Assembly: GCA_011390885.1 (NCBI GenBank)
Contig: JAABRO010000059.1
Span: forward strand, 107,792-171,791
Direction: 5' to 3'
Origin: Gemmatimonas sp.
GTDB taxonomy: Bacteria > Gemmatimonadota > Gemmatimonadetes > Gemmatimonadales > Gemmatimonadaceae
DNA: 64,000 bases
Shown here: piece by piece, positions 15,879 through 24,460 of the stretch
Layout of the letters: each line of letters begins with the position of its first letter
How positions within the stretch are numbered: the first letter of the stretch is position 1
Translations under genes and position numbers: made by a program
Notes under the pieces: model-generated
The model's database searches: none
Seen by the model: the letters and a program-made list of their open reading frames with translations, nothing else
What the model was told of the DNA's origin: nothing

Positions 15879-16653
15879 GACGCCCCTCACACCGCCCCGC
15901 CGCGTGATTCCGCCTCCCATGGTGCGTGCGCGCGACGACGCCGCCCCCGCGCGCGGGGACACCGTCGTGCGCGATGTCGGCGTCGTGATCGTGGCCGGTG
16001 GCTCCGGCTCGCGCGTCGGCGGCGACGAACTCAAGCAGTTCCGCTGGGTGGTGGGGCGACCGGCGCTGCTGCACAGCGTGCAGGCGTTCATGGCGCGCCC
16101 CGATGTCGCGACCGTCGTGGTGGTGCTGCCGAAGGCGTACGCGGCCGACCCGCCGCCCTGGCTGTTCCAGTGCGACGTGGACCGGCTGCTCGTATCCGTG
16201 GGCGGCCGCGAGCGGCACGAGTCGGTGTACAACGGCCTCGAGGACCTGCCCGAAGAGGTGCGCGTGGTCGTGGTGCATGATGCGGCGCGTCCGCTCGTCA
16301 CCGACGAAACCATCGCGCGCGTGATCGACGAGGCGCGCCTTGGGCACGGCGCGATCGCCGCACTACCGGTGGTGGACACGCTCAAGCGCGTCGACGAACA
16401 CGGCCGCATCACGGACACCGTCGATCGCACCGGTCTGTGGCGCGCGCAGACGCCGCAGGCGTTCCCGCGCGAGATGCTCGAGCGCGCGCACATCGCGGCG
16501 CGCAGCGAACGCGTGGGCGCGACCGACGACGCGGGGCTGTGCGAGCGCATCGGCGAGCCGGTCGTGGTCGTGCGCGGCTCGGAGCGCGCGCTCAAGATCA
16601 CCGAGGAAGCCGACTTCGCGCGCGCCGAGGCGCTCAGCCTGCTCACGGACTGA
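15868..16653 (+). CDS. ispD: 2-C-methyl-D-erythritol 4-phosphate cytidylyltransferase
   Basis: MEP isoprenoid pathway enzyme making CDP-methylerythritol from MEP and CTP. 261 aa from ATG 15868, inside the radA end. Residues 1-33 are a Pro/Arg-rich leader; the enzyme starts at DVGVVIVAGGSGSRVGGDELKQF (CTP-binding GxGxR...K loop), with GGRERHESVYNGL, VVVHDAARPLVTDE and LWRAQTPQAFPREML. A later start near VRDVG is possible, but the overlap start is the only ATG close to radA. No ispF is adjacent. Confidence 0.93.
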   Translation: MTAETPLTPPRRVIPPPMVRARDDAAPARGDTVVRDVGVVIVAGGSGSRVGGDELKQFRWVVGRPALLHSVQAFMARPDVATVVVVLPKAYAADPPPWLFQCDVDRLLVSVGGRERHESVYNGLEDLPEEVRVVVVHDAARPLVTDETIARVIDEARLGHGAIAALPVVDTLKRVDEHGRITDTVDRTGLWRAQTPQAFPREMLERAHIAARSERVGATDDAGLCERIGEPVVVVRGSERALKITEEADFARAEALSLLTD

Positions 16654-16661
16654 GGCCACGC

Positions 16662-17345
16662 ATGCCACACACGCTTCGCCACGGGGACGTCACGCTCCCG
16701 TTCTGGTCGCCGGAAGAGGTGCAGGCCGCGGTGCGGCCCGTCGTGGCGCACCTCGCGGAGCGGCGCGTGCTGGCGTATCCCACCGAGACCGTGTACGGCT
16801 TCGGCACCGCCGTCGATCACGAGTCGGTAGAGGCGCTCGTGCGCATGAAGAAGCGTCCGCCTCACAAGCCGTTCCTGCTGCTCATCAACGGCAGCGCGAT
16901 GCTGGAGCGCCTGGGACTCGTGCTCACCCCGACGGCCTCGCGTCTCGCCGCGCGCTTCTGGCCCGGTCCGCTCACGCTCGTGCTCCCCGGCGGCGATCAT
17001 CGCGTGCCGGCCCGGCTGCGCGGTCCGGAAGGGGGCATCGCCGTGCGCTGGACGCCGCACCCCGGGCTGCAGGCCATCCTGCACGCCTACGGTGAGCCCA
17101 TCACCTCCACCTCCGCCAACCGGCCGGGAGTTCCGCCCGCGTCCGCCGCTTCGGAGATCGTGACGCAGTGGCGCGACGAGATCCACCGTGGCCTGCTGCT
17201 CGTGCTCGACGGCGGCCGCGTGCCGCCTTCCGAACCCTCCACCGTCGTCGACTGCACCGGTCGCCGTCCCCGTGTGATTCGCCCCGGCGTATTCTCCGCG
17301 GCCGTCCTGCGCGAGTGCGTGCCCGAACTCGTCGGCAACCTGTGA
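16662..17345 (+). CDS. tsaC: L-threonylcarbamoyladenylate synthase
   Basis: 227 aa Sua5/YciO/YrdC-family enzyme that makes threonylcarbamoyl-AMP for the t6A37 modification of ANN-decoding tRNAs. Hallmarks: AYPTETVYGFGTAV, MKKRPPHKPFLLLI, RFWPGPLTLVLPG, EGGIAVRWTPHP and ITSTSANRPGVPPA. It lacks the extra Sua5 C-terminal domain. ATG 16662 lies 9 bp after ispD; the stop shares one base with the start of the phosphatase gene. Confidence 0.94.
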   Translation: MPHTLRHGDVTLPFWSPEEVQAAVRPVVAHLAERRVLAYPTETVYGFGTAVDHESVEALVRMKKRPPHKPFLLLINGSAMLERLGLVLTPTASRLAARFWPGPLTLVLPGGDHRVPARLRGPEGGIAVRWTPHPGLQAILHAYGEPITSTSANRPGVPPASAASEIVTQWRDEIHRGLLLVLDGGRVPPSEPSTVVDCTGRRPRVIRPGVFSAAVLRECVPELVGNL

Positions 17346-17848
17346 TGCCCACTCCTCCCGCCCCCGATCTGTCCATGCACCTGCTGTTCGTCTGCACCGG
17401 CAATACCTGTCGCAGTCCGCTCGCCGAAGCGATCGCGCGGCACGAGATCGCGAAGCGCGGACTCGACGGCGTCACCGTGGCGAGCGCCGGCACGAGCGCG
17501 TGGGACGGCGCCCCCGCCTCCGATGGCGCGCTGCTCGTGGCCATGGAGCACGGCCTCGAACTCGGGGCGCATCAGGCGCGCATGCTCACCCCCGGCATCG
17601 TCGAGCAGGCTGACGTCATCCTCACCATGGGGCCGTCGCACCTCGAGCGCGTGCACGTGCTCGGAGGGGCCGCTCGCGCGCAGCAGCTGACCACCTTCGC
17701 CTCGCGTGGGGCGTCGCAGGAGGCGGTGAGCGATCCGTTCGGCGGCGACCTCGCGGTGTACCGTCGCACGTTCGCGGAGCTGTCCACGCTCGTGGGTGCA
17801 GCGCTCGATCGGTTCGAGTCCGATCGTGTCGGGCGCACGACGCCGTAA
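17345..17848 (+). CDS. YwlE-like low-molecular-weight phosphatase (predicted protein-arginine phosphatase)
   Basis: 167 aa LMW protein phosphatase. The P-loop is VCTGNTCRSPLAEAI with Cys17, Arg23 and Ser24; the general-acid segment is DPFGGDLAVY. Thr at P-loop position 21 (CTGNTCRS rather than CLGNICRS) is the residue that gives Bacillus YwlE preference for phosphoarginine. Its neighbour is tsaC, as in the Bacillus ywlC-ywlE region. No McsB-type arginine kinase is in the window, so the arginine-phosphatase role is an inference; tyrosine phosphatase is the alternative. Confidence 0.85.
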   Translation: MPTPPAPDLSMHLLFVCTGNTCRSPLAEAIARHEIAKRGLDGVTVASAGTSAWDGAPASDGALLVAMEHGLELGAHQARMLTPGIVEQADVILTMGPSHLERVHVLGGAARAQQLTTFASRGASQEAVSDPFGGDLAVYRRTFAELSTLVGAALDRFESDRVGRTTP

Positions 17849-17866
17849 GGGCAGGAGACCACGCGC

Positions 17867-18796
17867 GTGAACGAGCCCTCCGACGCCGCGCGCGACGAGC
17901 AGGCGCCGCGCATCCCGGCGGCACACATGCCACGGCACGTGCGTCCGACCCGGCTCGTGCTGCTCGGGCATCCGGTCGCGCATTCGCTCTCACCGCGCTT
18001 CCAGCAGGCGGCGCTCGACGCAGCCGGCCTGCCGGTGCGCTACACCGCGCGCGATACCGCCCCGGACGCGTGGTCGAGCACCCTCGCCGAACTCGCCGCC
18101 GCACGCGCCGGCGGCAACGTGACGGTCCCGCACAAGGAAGCGGCATACCGCGCGTGCGCGACCACGACCGAGCTGGCGGAACGCGTCGGCGCGGTGAACA
18201 CGTTCGCGCACGACGCCGACGGCCGGCTCATCGGCCACAACACCGACGTGGCCGGCGCACGCGCCGCAATCCTCGCGATCCGCACGGGTGCGCACGCGAG
18301 CTCGCGCGTGGTGCTGCTCGGCGCGGGCGGATCGGCCGCGTCCGTGCTCGCGGCCCTCACGGAGCTCGGCGCGGCATCCGTCACCATCGCGGCGCGGCAG
18401 CCGGAGCGCGCCACGCGGCTCGGCGCGCGCATGGGGCTGACGATCGATGTGATTGCGCACGACGCCGAACAGCCGTCCGACGCGCTGCGCGCGGCCATCG
18501 CGCGCGCCGACCTCGTGATCAACACCACGCCGCTCGGATTGCACGGCGACGCCATGCCGCTGCCGCCGGCAACGCTGTCGCCGGAGAGCTCGGTGCTCGA
18601 CCTCGTGTACCGACCGGGCGAGACGCCGTGGGTGCGCGCCTGCCGCGCACGCGGCTGCCGCGCCGAGGACGGGCTGCGCATGCTGGTGGAGCAGGGGGCC
18701 GAAGCGTTCGCGTGGTGGTTCGGCGTGCCCCCCGATCGCGCGGTCATGTGGCGCGCGCTCGATCGCGAGCCCGCCATCGTGACGTCGGACACATGA
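17867..18796 (+). CDS. aroE: Shikimate dehydrogenase
   Basis: 309 aa NADPH-dependent enzyme of aromatic amino-acid synthesis, dehydroshikimate to shikimate. Shows LLGHPVAHSLSPRFQQAAL (shikimate-binding SLS), GGNVTVPHKEAAY (catalytic Lys), NTDVAGARAAI, GAGGSAASVLAAL (nucleotide-binding), INTTPLGLHGDAMPLPP and LVEQGAEAFAWWFG. GTG 17867 gives a 20-residue non-conserved leader; ATG 17927 (MPRHVRPTR) is a plausible true start. The stop overlaps comF by four bases. Confidence 0.94.
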   Translation: MNEPSDAARDEQAPRIPAAHMPRHVRPTRLVLLGHPVAHSLSPRFQQAALDAAGLPVRYTARDTAPDAWSSTLAELAAARAGGNVTVPHKEAAYRACATTTELAERVGAVNTFAHDADGRLIGHNTDVAGARAAILAIRTGAHASSRVVLLGAGGSAASVLAALTELGAASVTIAARQPERATRLGARMGLTIDVIAHDAEQPSDALRAAIARADLVINTTPLGLHGDAMPLPPATLSPESSVLDLVYRPGETPWVRACRARGCRAEDGLRMLVEQGAEAFAWWFGVPPDRAVMWRALDREPAIVTSDT

Positions 18797-19671
18797 CGGC
18801 GCGCGATTCCTCCCGTCGCGTTGCGCGTCCGCACCCGGAATCGGCCGGTGCCCACGACGCCGTACGCCCCCGCTGGCGCACCCTCGCGCGCGGGCTGGGC
18901 GACCTGCTGCTGCCGCGTGCCTGTGCCGTCTGCCGCGCGCTGCTCGATGCCACGCACGCCGGCCTCGTGTGCGGCACCTGTTGGGCGCGCTGCGAGGCGT
19001 TCCCGGAACCGTGCTGCCGGCGCTGCGGCTACCCGCGCCGCGCCATGCCGGGGCCGCGCGCCGACGACGAGGCCGGCGACGGCTTCGCATCCTGCCGGTG
19101 GTGCCACCGTTTGCCCACGACGGTGCGCGCCGTGCGGTCGGTGGCCCGCGTGGACGCGGGCACGGGCGGTGCCATCGTGCACGCGCTCAAGTACGGCGGC
19201 TGGACGGCCGTCGCCGACGAGATGGGGCGCCGCATGGCGCGCCTGCCGTTTCCCGACGATGTGGTGGCCGAACGGGTCGCGCTCGTGCCCGTACCGCTGG
19301 CCCCCAGCCGCGAGCGGGAGCGCGGCTTCAACCAGAGCCTGCTGCTGGCCGAGGCGGTCGGTCGCGTCTGGGACCTCCCAGTCTGGCCCGACGTCCTGCG
19401 ACGCACTCGGTCGACGGGCACGCAGACGCGGTTGACACCCTCCGAGCGCACGCGCAACGTTTCCGGTGCGTTCGGCACCGATCCCGGGGTCTCCGCCCGC
19501 CTGCGGCGCACCCATCTCGTGCTCGTCGACGACGTGCTCACGACTGCCGCCACCCTGAACGCGGCCGCGTCGGCGCTCACCGAACGCGGCGTCCGCTTGC
19601 TCAGCTACCTCACATTCGGTCGTGCGCCCGGTGCGGGCGACCGGCCGTCCCACGTTTCGGATCCGGACTGA
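18793..19671 (+). CDS. comF: ComF-family phosphoribosyltransferase-like protein
   Basis: 292 aa, the family required for competence/DNA processing in naturally transformable bacteria. The N-terminus carries zinc-type cysteines (CAVC, CGTC, CCRRCG, CRWC), then VHALKYGGWTAVADEM, PVPLAPSRERERGFNQ, and the family block TGTQTRLTPSERTRNVSGAF. The PRPP-loop motif VLVDDVLTTAATLNAA follows. It begins inside the aroE stop (ATGA). Actual competence in this organism cannot be judged from this window. Confidence 0.93.
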   Translation: MTARDSSRRVARPHPESAGAHDAVRPRWRTLARGLGDLLLPRACAVCRALLDATHAGLVCGTCWARCEAFPEPCCRRCGYPRRAMPGPRADDEAGDGFASCRWCHRLPTTVRAVRSVARVDAGTGGAIVHALKYGGWTAVADEMGRRMARLPFPDDVVAERVALVPVPLAPSRERERGFNQSLLLAEAVGRVWDLPVWPDVLRRTRSTGTQTRLTPSERTRNVSGAFGTDPGVSARLRRTHLVLVDDVLTTAATLNAAASALTERGVRLLSYLTFGRAPGAGDRPSHVSDPD

Positions 19672-19676
19672 ACTCC

Positions 19677-20687
19677 ATGACCATTCGCGTCGGTATCAAC
19701 GGCTTCGGCCGCATCGGGCGCCAGGTGCTCCGCGCCGCCAAGCAACAGGGCGTCGCCGACATCGACTTCGTCGCCATCAACGACCTCACGGACACGAACA
19801 CGCTCGCGCACCTGTTCAAGTACGACTCGGTGCACGGTGCGTACGACGGCGAGGTCTCGGCTGATGCGGACAGCATCACGGTGGACGGCGACACGATCCG
19901 CATCCTCGCCGAGCGTGAACCCGGCAAGCTCCCGTGGAAGGAGCTGGGCGTGGACATCGTGCTCGAGAGCACTGGGCGCTTCACCAAGGCCGCGGATGCG
20001 CGCAGGCACATGGAGGCGGGCGCGAAGAAGGTGATCATCTCGGCACCGGCGACCGACGAGGACATCACCATCGTGATGGGGGTGAACAGCGACAAGTACG
20101 ACCCGTCGTCGCACCACATCATCTCCAACGCCTCGTGCACGACGAACTGCCTCGTGCCCATGGTCAAGGTGATCCGCGACAACTTCGGGTTCGTGCACGG
20201 GTCCATGGTCACGATCCACAGCTACACGAACGACCAGAGCATCCTCGACCTGCCGCACAAGGACCTGCGCCGCGCGCGCGCGGCCGCCGTGTCCATGATC
20301 CCGACCACGACCGGTGCGGCCAAGGCTACCTCGCTCGTGATCCCCGAGGTGAAGGGCAAGATCGACGGCGTGGCCGTGCGCGTGCCCACGCCCGACGTGT
20401 CGCTCACCGACCTCACCTGCGTCGTGGAGCGCCCGGTCACCAAGGCCGAGGTGAACGCGGCCTTCAAGGCGGCCTCGGAGGGCACGCTCGCCGGCGTGCT
20501 CGACTACAGCGAGGTGCCGCTCGTCTCGGTGGACTACATCGGCAACCCGTTCTCCTGCACCCTCGATGCGCTCAGCACGATCGTCATCGACGGCACGATG
20601 GTGAAGATCTCCGGCTGGTACGACAACGAGTGGGGCTACAGCTCGCGCTGCGTCGACCTGCTGCGCTTCGTCGGCGCCCGACTCTGA
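19677..20687 (+). CDS. gap: Glyceraldehyde-3-phosphate dehydrogenase, type I
   Basis: 336 aa NAD-dependent glycolytic enzyme, GAP to 1,3-bisphosphoglycerate. It has the Rossmann start VGINGFGRIGRQVLRA, the active site SNASCTTNCLVP with Cys154, then SYTNDQSILDLPHKDLRRARAAA and WYDNEWGYSSRCVDLL at the C-terminus. ATG 19677 follows comF by 5 bp. It starts the gap-pgk-tpiA glycolytic run. Confidence 0.98.
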   Translation: MTIRVGINGFGRIGRQVLRAAKQQGVADIDFVAINDLTDTNTLAHLFKYDSVHGAYDGEVSADADSITVDGDTIRILAEREPGKLPWKELGVDIVLESTGRFTKAADARRHMEAGAKKVIISAPATDEDITIVMGVNSDKYDPSSHHIISNASCTTNCLVPMVKVIRDNFGFVHGSMVTIHSYTNDQSILDLPHKDLRRARAAAVSMIPTTTGAAKATSLVIPEVKGKIDGVAVRVPTPDVSLTDLTCVVERPVTKAEVNAAFKAASEGTLAGVLDYSEVPLVSVDYIGNPFSCTLDALSTIVIDGTMVKISGWYDNEWGYSSRCVDLLRFVGARL

Positions 20688-20698
20688 CCGGACGCTCC

Positions 20699-21898
20699 AT
20701 GTCGACTCGCACGATCCGTCATCTCACGTCCGCCGAACTCACCGGGCGCCGGGCGCTCGTGCGGGTGGACTTCAACGTGCCCCTCGATGCCGAGGGGCAC
20801 GTCACCGACGCCACGCGCATCCTGGCGGCGCTGCCCACCATCAACGCGCTGCTCGATCGCGGGGCGAAGGTGGTGCTGCTGTCGCACCTCGGTCGCCCGA
20901 AGGGCGCGCCCGATGCGCGGTACACGCTGGCCCCCGTCGCGCGCCGTCTCGCGTCGGTCCTCGCGCCTCGCCCCGTGCAGTTCCTCGCGGCGACCGTTGG
21001 CCCCGACGCGGTGGCGGCCACGCACGCCTTGGCGCCCGGCAGCGTGCTGCTGCTCGAGAACACGCGCTTCTTCGCCGGTGAGGAGCGCAACGACGACGTG
21101 CTCTCCCGACAGTTCGCCGAGCTTGGCGACGTGTACGTGAACGACGCGTTCGGTGCAGCGCATCGCGCGCACGCCAGCACCGCCGGCGTGGCGAAGTACG
21201 TGCGACCCGCCGTGGCCGGCCTGCTCATGGAGCGCGAACTCGCGTTTCTCGGCGAGGCGCTCGACGCGCCGGAACGGCCGTTCGTGGCCGTGCTTGGGGG
21301 CAGCAAGATCTCGGGCAAGATCGATGTCATCGAGGCGCTCCTCCCCAAGGTGGACCGCCTGCTCATCGGCGGGGCCATGGCGTGTACCTTCTTCCGCGCG
21401 ATGGGACTCGAGACGGGCACGTCGCTCGTGGAGCCCGATCGGCTGGACATGGCGCGTGACCTGATCGCGCGCGCCGGCGCCAAGCTGGTGCTGCCGCTCG
21501 ACGCCATGGTCGCGTCGTCCATGGACGATGCGGCGCGCGCCCACGTGGTGCCGCGGGAGTCGATCGTCGCCGGCGAGGCGATGTTCGACATTGGCCCGGC
21601 CTCGATCACGCGCTTCGCGCAGGAGGTCTCCGGCGCGCGCACGGTGCTCTGGAACGGGCCGATGGGCGTGTTCGAGAAGCCGCCATTCGACAAGGGCACG
21701 CGCGCGATCGCCGAGGCGATGGTGCGGGCCACCGACGCCGGCGCCACCACCATCGTGGGTGGCGGCGACTCGGCCGCGGCCATCGCCGAGGCGGGGCTGG
21801 AGTCGCGTCTCACCCACATCTCCACCGGCGGTGGCGCGTCCCTCGAATTCCTCGAAGGCAAGGTGCTCCCCGGCGTCGCCGCTCTCGACCAGGAATGA
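20699..21898 (+). CDS. pgk: Phosphoglycerate kinase
   Basis: 399 aa, transferring phosphate from 1,3-bisphosphoglycerate to ADP. Landmarks: ALVRVDFNVPLDAEG, LLSHLGRPKGAPD, LLENTRFFAGEE, NDAFGAAHRAHAST, VLGGSKISGKIDVIEALL, LWNGPMGVFEKPPFDKGT and GGGDSAAAIAEAGLESRLTH ending in ISTGGGASLEFLEGK. It starts 11 bp after gap and its stop overlaps the tpiA start (ATGA). Confidence 0.98.
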   Translation: MSTRTIRHLTSAELTGRRALVRVDFNVPLDAEGHVTDATRILAALPTINALLDRGAKVVLLSHLGRPKGAPDARYTLAPVARRLASVLAPRPVQFLAATVGPDAVAATHALAPGSVLLLENTRFFAGEERNDDVLSRQFAELGDVYVNDAFGAAHRAHASTAGVAKYVRPAVAGLLMERELAFLGEALDAPERPFVAVLGGSKISGKIDVIEALLPKVDRLLIGGAMACTFFRAMGLETGTSLVEPDRLDMARDLIARAGAKLVLPLDAMVASSMDDAARAHVVPRESIVAGEAMFDIGPASITRFAQEVSGARTVLWNGPMGVFEKPPFDKGTRAIAEAMVRATDAGATTIVGGGDSAAAIAEAGLESRLTHISTGGGASLEFLEGKVLPGVAALDQE

Positions 21899-22668
21899 CC
21901 CGCGTGCTTCGCACCCCGATCTTCGCCGCCAACTGGAAGCTCAACCACGGCCCGACCGATGCGCGCGCGTTCATGCAGCGCTTTCTGCAGCAGGTGCCGC
22001 GGGTCGATGACCGGTCGCTGCTCATTTTCCCGTCGGCGTTGTCGCTGGCGGCCGTGGTGGACGCGATCAAGGACCGCCCCGACGTGATCGTCGGGGTGCA
22101 GCAGGTCCACACCGAGTCGCTGGGCGCGTTCACCGGGGAAAACTCGGTCGTCATCGCGCGCGACGCGGGGGCCCGGGCCGTGCTGGTGGGGCACTCGGAG
22201 CGCCGGCATCTCTTCGGCGAGACGGATGAGGCCACCGGCCGCAAGATGCGACTCGCCCTCGACGCGCGGCTCATCCCGATGCTGTGCGTGGGCGAGACGC
22301 TGGCGGAGCGGGAGGCGGGGGCCACCGAGCACGTGGTGCTGCGGCAGCTCGAGGCCGGCCTGTCGGCGCTCTCGGTGGCGGAGGTGAGCCAGGTGGTACT
22401 CGCCTATGAGCCGGTGTGGGCGATCGGCACCGGACGCACGGCGACCCCCGCCGACGCCTCGGCCATCCATGGCGTGCTCCGCGGCGCGCTGCGCTCGCGC
22501 GCCGGCGATCGGGCGGGGCACATCCCGATCTGCTACGGCGGATCGGTGAATCGCGGCAACGTGGCCGAGCTGCTCGCCGCTCCCGACGTGGACGGTGTGC
22601 TGGTGGGCGGTGCCAGCCTCGATGCCGACGGGTGGAGCGCGATCGTGCGCACCGAGGTCGCGCACTGA
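21895..22668 (+). CDS. tpiA: Triosephosphate isomerase
   Basis: 257 aa TIM barrel interconverting DHAP and GAP. Active-site elements: FAANWKLNHG (Asn/Lys), VGHSERRHLFGE (His), and AYEPVWAIGTGRTATP with the catalytic Glu and flexible loop, then ICYGGSVNRGNVAELL and DGVLVGGASL (phosphate binding). Coupled to pgk by a four-base overlap. A stem-loop follows at 22683-22717. Confidence 0.98.
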   Translation: MTRVLRTPIFAANWKLNHGPTDARAFMQRFLQQVPRVDDRSLLIFPSALSLAAVVDAIKDRPDVIVGVQQVHTESLGAFTGENSVVIARDAGARAVLVGHSERRHLFGETDEATGRKMRLALDARLIPMLCVGETLAEREAGATEHVVLRQLEAGLSALSVAEVSQVVLAYEPVWAIGTGRTATPADASAIHGVLRGALRSRAGDRAGHIPICYGGSVNRGNVAELLAAPDVDGVLVGGASLDADGWSAIVRTEVAH

Positions 22669-22682
22669 AGGCAACCGCTTGT

Positions 22683-22717
22683 GCGGCATCGCGTTGGACC
22701 GGCCGACGTGATGCCGC
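22683..22717 (+). terminator. Stem-loop after tpiA
   Basis: 15-bp stem (22683-22697 with 22703-22717, two G-T pairs) with loop ACCGG, lying between tpiA and secG. There is no U-tract, so it could be an attenuator or an mRNA-stability element as well as a terminator. Confidence 0.5.
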
Positions 22718-22798
22718 GGGAGCCCTTGCGCCCGTGCCGATGAGCGGCGAAGTTTCGAGGCTCAGTCGGTTTCCTGATCGGTCCCCTGTTTCGTCGCC

Positions 22799-23191
22799 AT
22801 GTACACGCTGCTCCTGACCATTCTCGTCCTCGACGCGCTGCTGCTCGGCGTCGTGATCCTCCTGCAGGCCGGCAAGGGCGGTGGCCTCGCCGCCAGCTTC
22901 GGGGGCGCGAGTTCGTCGTCCGACTCGCTCATGGGCACGCGACAGGCGGGGAACCTGCTCACGAAGCTTTCCTGGTGGTGCGGTGGCATCTTCCTCGGAT
23001 TGGCCTTCGTGCTGCAGCTGATGTCGGCGCGGTCCGCGGTGCCCACGTCGGTGCTCGATCGCATGTCCGCGCCGGCCACGGCACCGGCACCGGTCGCCCC
23101 GAGCGGCGCGGCGCCCGCGCTTCCGCTCGAAGCGCCGGCGACGCCGTCGCCCGAGCCGGCGAGCGCGCCGGCTCCCACGCCGAACAACTGA
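22799..23191 (+). CDS. secG: Preprotein translocase subunit SecG
   Basis: 130 aa membrane subunit of the SecYEG channel. Two transmembrane helices (about 4-23 and 55-77) flank the family signature LLQAGKGGGLAASFGGASSSSD, followed by a Pro/Ala/Thr-rich tail (about 85-130) longer than in most SecG. Directly downstream of tpiA, a common arrangement. ATG 22799. Confidence 0.9.
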   Translation: MYTLLLTILVLDALLLGVVILLQAGKGGGLAASFGGASSSSDSLMGTRQAGNLLTKLSWWCGGIFLGLAFVLQLMSARSAVPTSVLDRMSAPATAPAPVAPSGAAPALPLEAPATPSPEPASAPAPTPNN

Positions 23192-23202
23192 CGGGGCGCC
23201 GC

Positions 23203-24321
23203 GTGGCTGGCTCCCCGCCGCCGGAAGGGTTCCTCCTCCTCGAGGACGGAACCCTTTTCCTTGGTCGCCTCGTCGGCAACGCTGGACCGACCGTGGCCGA
23301 GGTCGTGTTCACTACGAACATGACCGGGTACCAGGAGGTCTTCAGTGACCCCTCGTACAATGCGCAGATCGTGGTGATGACCGCGCCCATGATCGGCAAC
23401 TACGGCATCAACGCCGACGATCCGGAGTCCGCGCGGCCCCAGGTGGCCGGCGTGGTCGTGCGTGAGCTCTCTCGCACGCATTCCAACTGGCGTGCCACCG
23501 GATCGCTCGACCAGTGGCTGGCCGAGTCGAACGTGCCGGTGCTCACAGAGGTGGATACGCGTCGGCTCGCGCGTCACCTGCGCTCGCGTGGCGTGATGCG
23601 TGGCGTGATCGGCGCCGGCACCACGCCCACGGCAGAGGCGCTCGCGGCGCTCGGCGGCTGCCCTTCCATGGTCGGCCTCGACCTGGCGTCCGTGGTGTCC
23701 ACCCGGGAGCCGTACGCCTGGGGGAACGCGCAGCATCCGTTCCACATCGTGGCGTACGACTTCGGCATCAAGCGCAACATCCTGCGCCTCTTCGACGCGC
23801 ACGGCGTTCGCGCCACCGTGGTGCCGAGCAACACCTCGGCCGACGAGGTGCTGGCGCTTCGTCCCGATGGCGTGTTCCTGTCCAACGGTCCGGGCGACCC
23901 GGAGGCCGTCGCGTACGCGCCATCAGCCATTCGCGCGCTCGCGGCGAAGGGCGTGCCCATGTTCGGCATCTGCCTCGGCCACCAACTCCTTGGGCTGTCG
24001 TTCGGCGGCCACACCACCAAGATGCCGTTCGGGCATCGGGGCGGGAATCAGCCGGTCAAGGAGCTGTCCACGGGCAAGGTGCTCATCACCTCGCAGAACC
24101 ATGGCTTCGCCGTGGCGGGCTCCGAGACAGGCGGCATCGACGGCGCCCCCGACCTCGAGGTCACGCACGTGAACCTCAACGACGGCACCGTGGAAGGGCT
24201 GCGGCACCGATCGCTGCCGATCTTCGGGGTGCAGTATCACCCCGAGGCGGCCCCCGGTCCGCACGACGCCATTCCGCACTTCAGCGAGTTCCTCGACGCC
24301 TTGAAGTCGGCTCGCGTCTGA
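23203..24321 (+). CDS. carA: Carbamoyl-phosphate synthase small subunit
   Basis: 372 aa glutaminase subunit feeding ammonia to CarB for pyrimidine and arginine synthesis. The N-terminal CPSase domain has EVVFTTNMTGYQEVFSDPSY; the C-terminal class I amidotransferase has LSNGPGDPEAV, the nucleophile in FGICLGHQLLG (Cys257), SQNHGFAV and QYHPEAAPGPHD (catalytic His and Glu). GTG 23203 is 12 bp after secG; the frame extends upstream but only inside secG. carB is not adjacent. Confidence 0.96.
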   Translation: MAGSPPPEGFLLLEDGTLFLGRLVGNAGPTVAEVVFTTNMTGYQEVFSDPSYNAQIVVMTAPMIGNYGINADDPESARPQVAGVVVRELSRTHSNWRATGSLDQWLAESNVPVLTEVDTRRLARHLRSRGVMRGVIGAGTTPTAEALAALGGCPSMVGLDLASVVSTREPYAWGNAQHPFHIVAYDFGIKRNILRLFDAHGVRATVVPSNTSADEVLALRPDGVFLSNGPGDPEAVAYAPSAIRALAAKGVPMFGICLGHQLLGLSFGGHTTKMPFGHRGGNQPVKELSTGKVLITSQNHGFAVAGSETGGIDGAPDLEVTHVNLNDGTVEGLRHRSLPIFGVQYHPEAAPGPHDAIPHFSEFLDALKSARV

Positions 24322-24349
24322 CGGCCACAACTGCTTGTGTGCCAAGCGC

Positions 24350-24378
24350 TTGACTAGCGCGACCTGAAGCCGTAGGTT
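24350..24378 (+). promoter_or_regulatory. Promoter of HU-family gene
   Basis: TTGACT (24350-24355), 17-bp spacer, TAGGTT (24373-24378): the best -35 element in the window. It predicts a leader of roughly 75 nt before ATG 24461. Confidence 0.65.
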
Positions 24379-24460
24379 CGCTGTTCATGCGCGCGTCGCC
24401 GTCGCGATGCGCCGTTCGCACCGAACGCCCGTTTGGTGTGCTTGCCCCCTGGAAGAGCTC

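Noticed and set aside
14265..17186. A 973-codon open frame on the minus strand
   Set aside because: Antisense to radA, ispD and tsaC, all clear families. Its translation is low-complexity Arg/His/Ala text; long antisense frames are expected in GC-rich DNA.
20719..22689. A 656-codon open frame on the minus strand
   Set aside because: Antisense to pgk and tpiA with no protein-like features.
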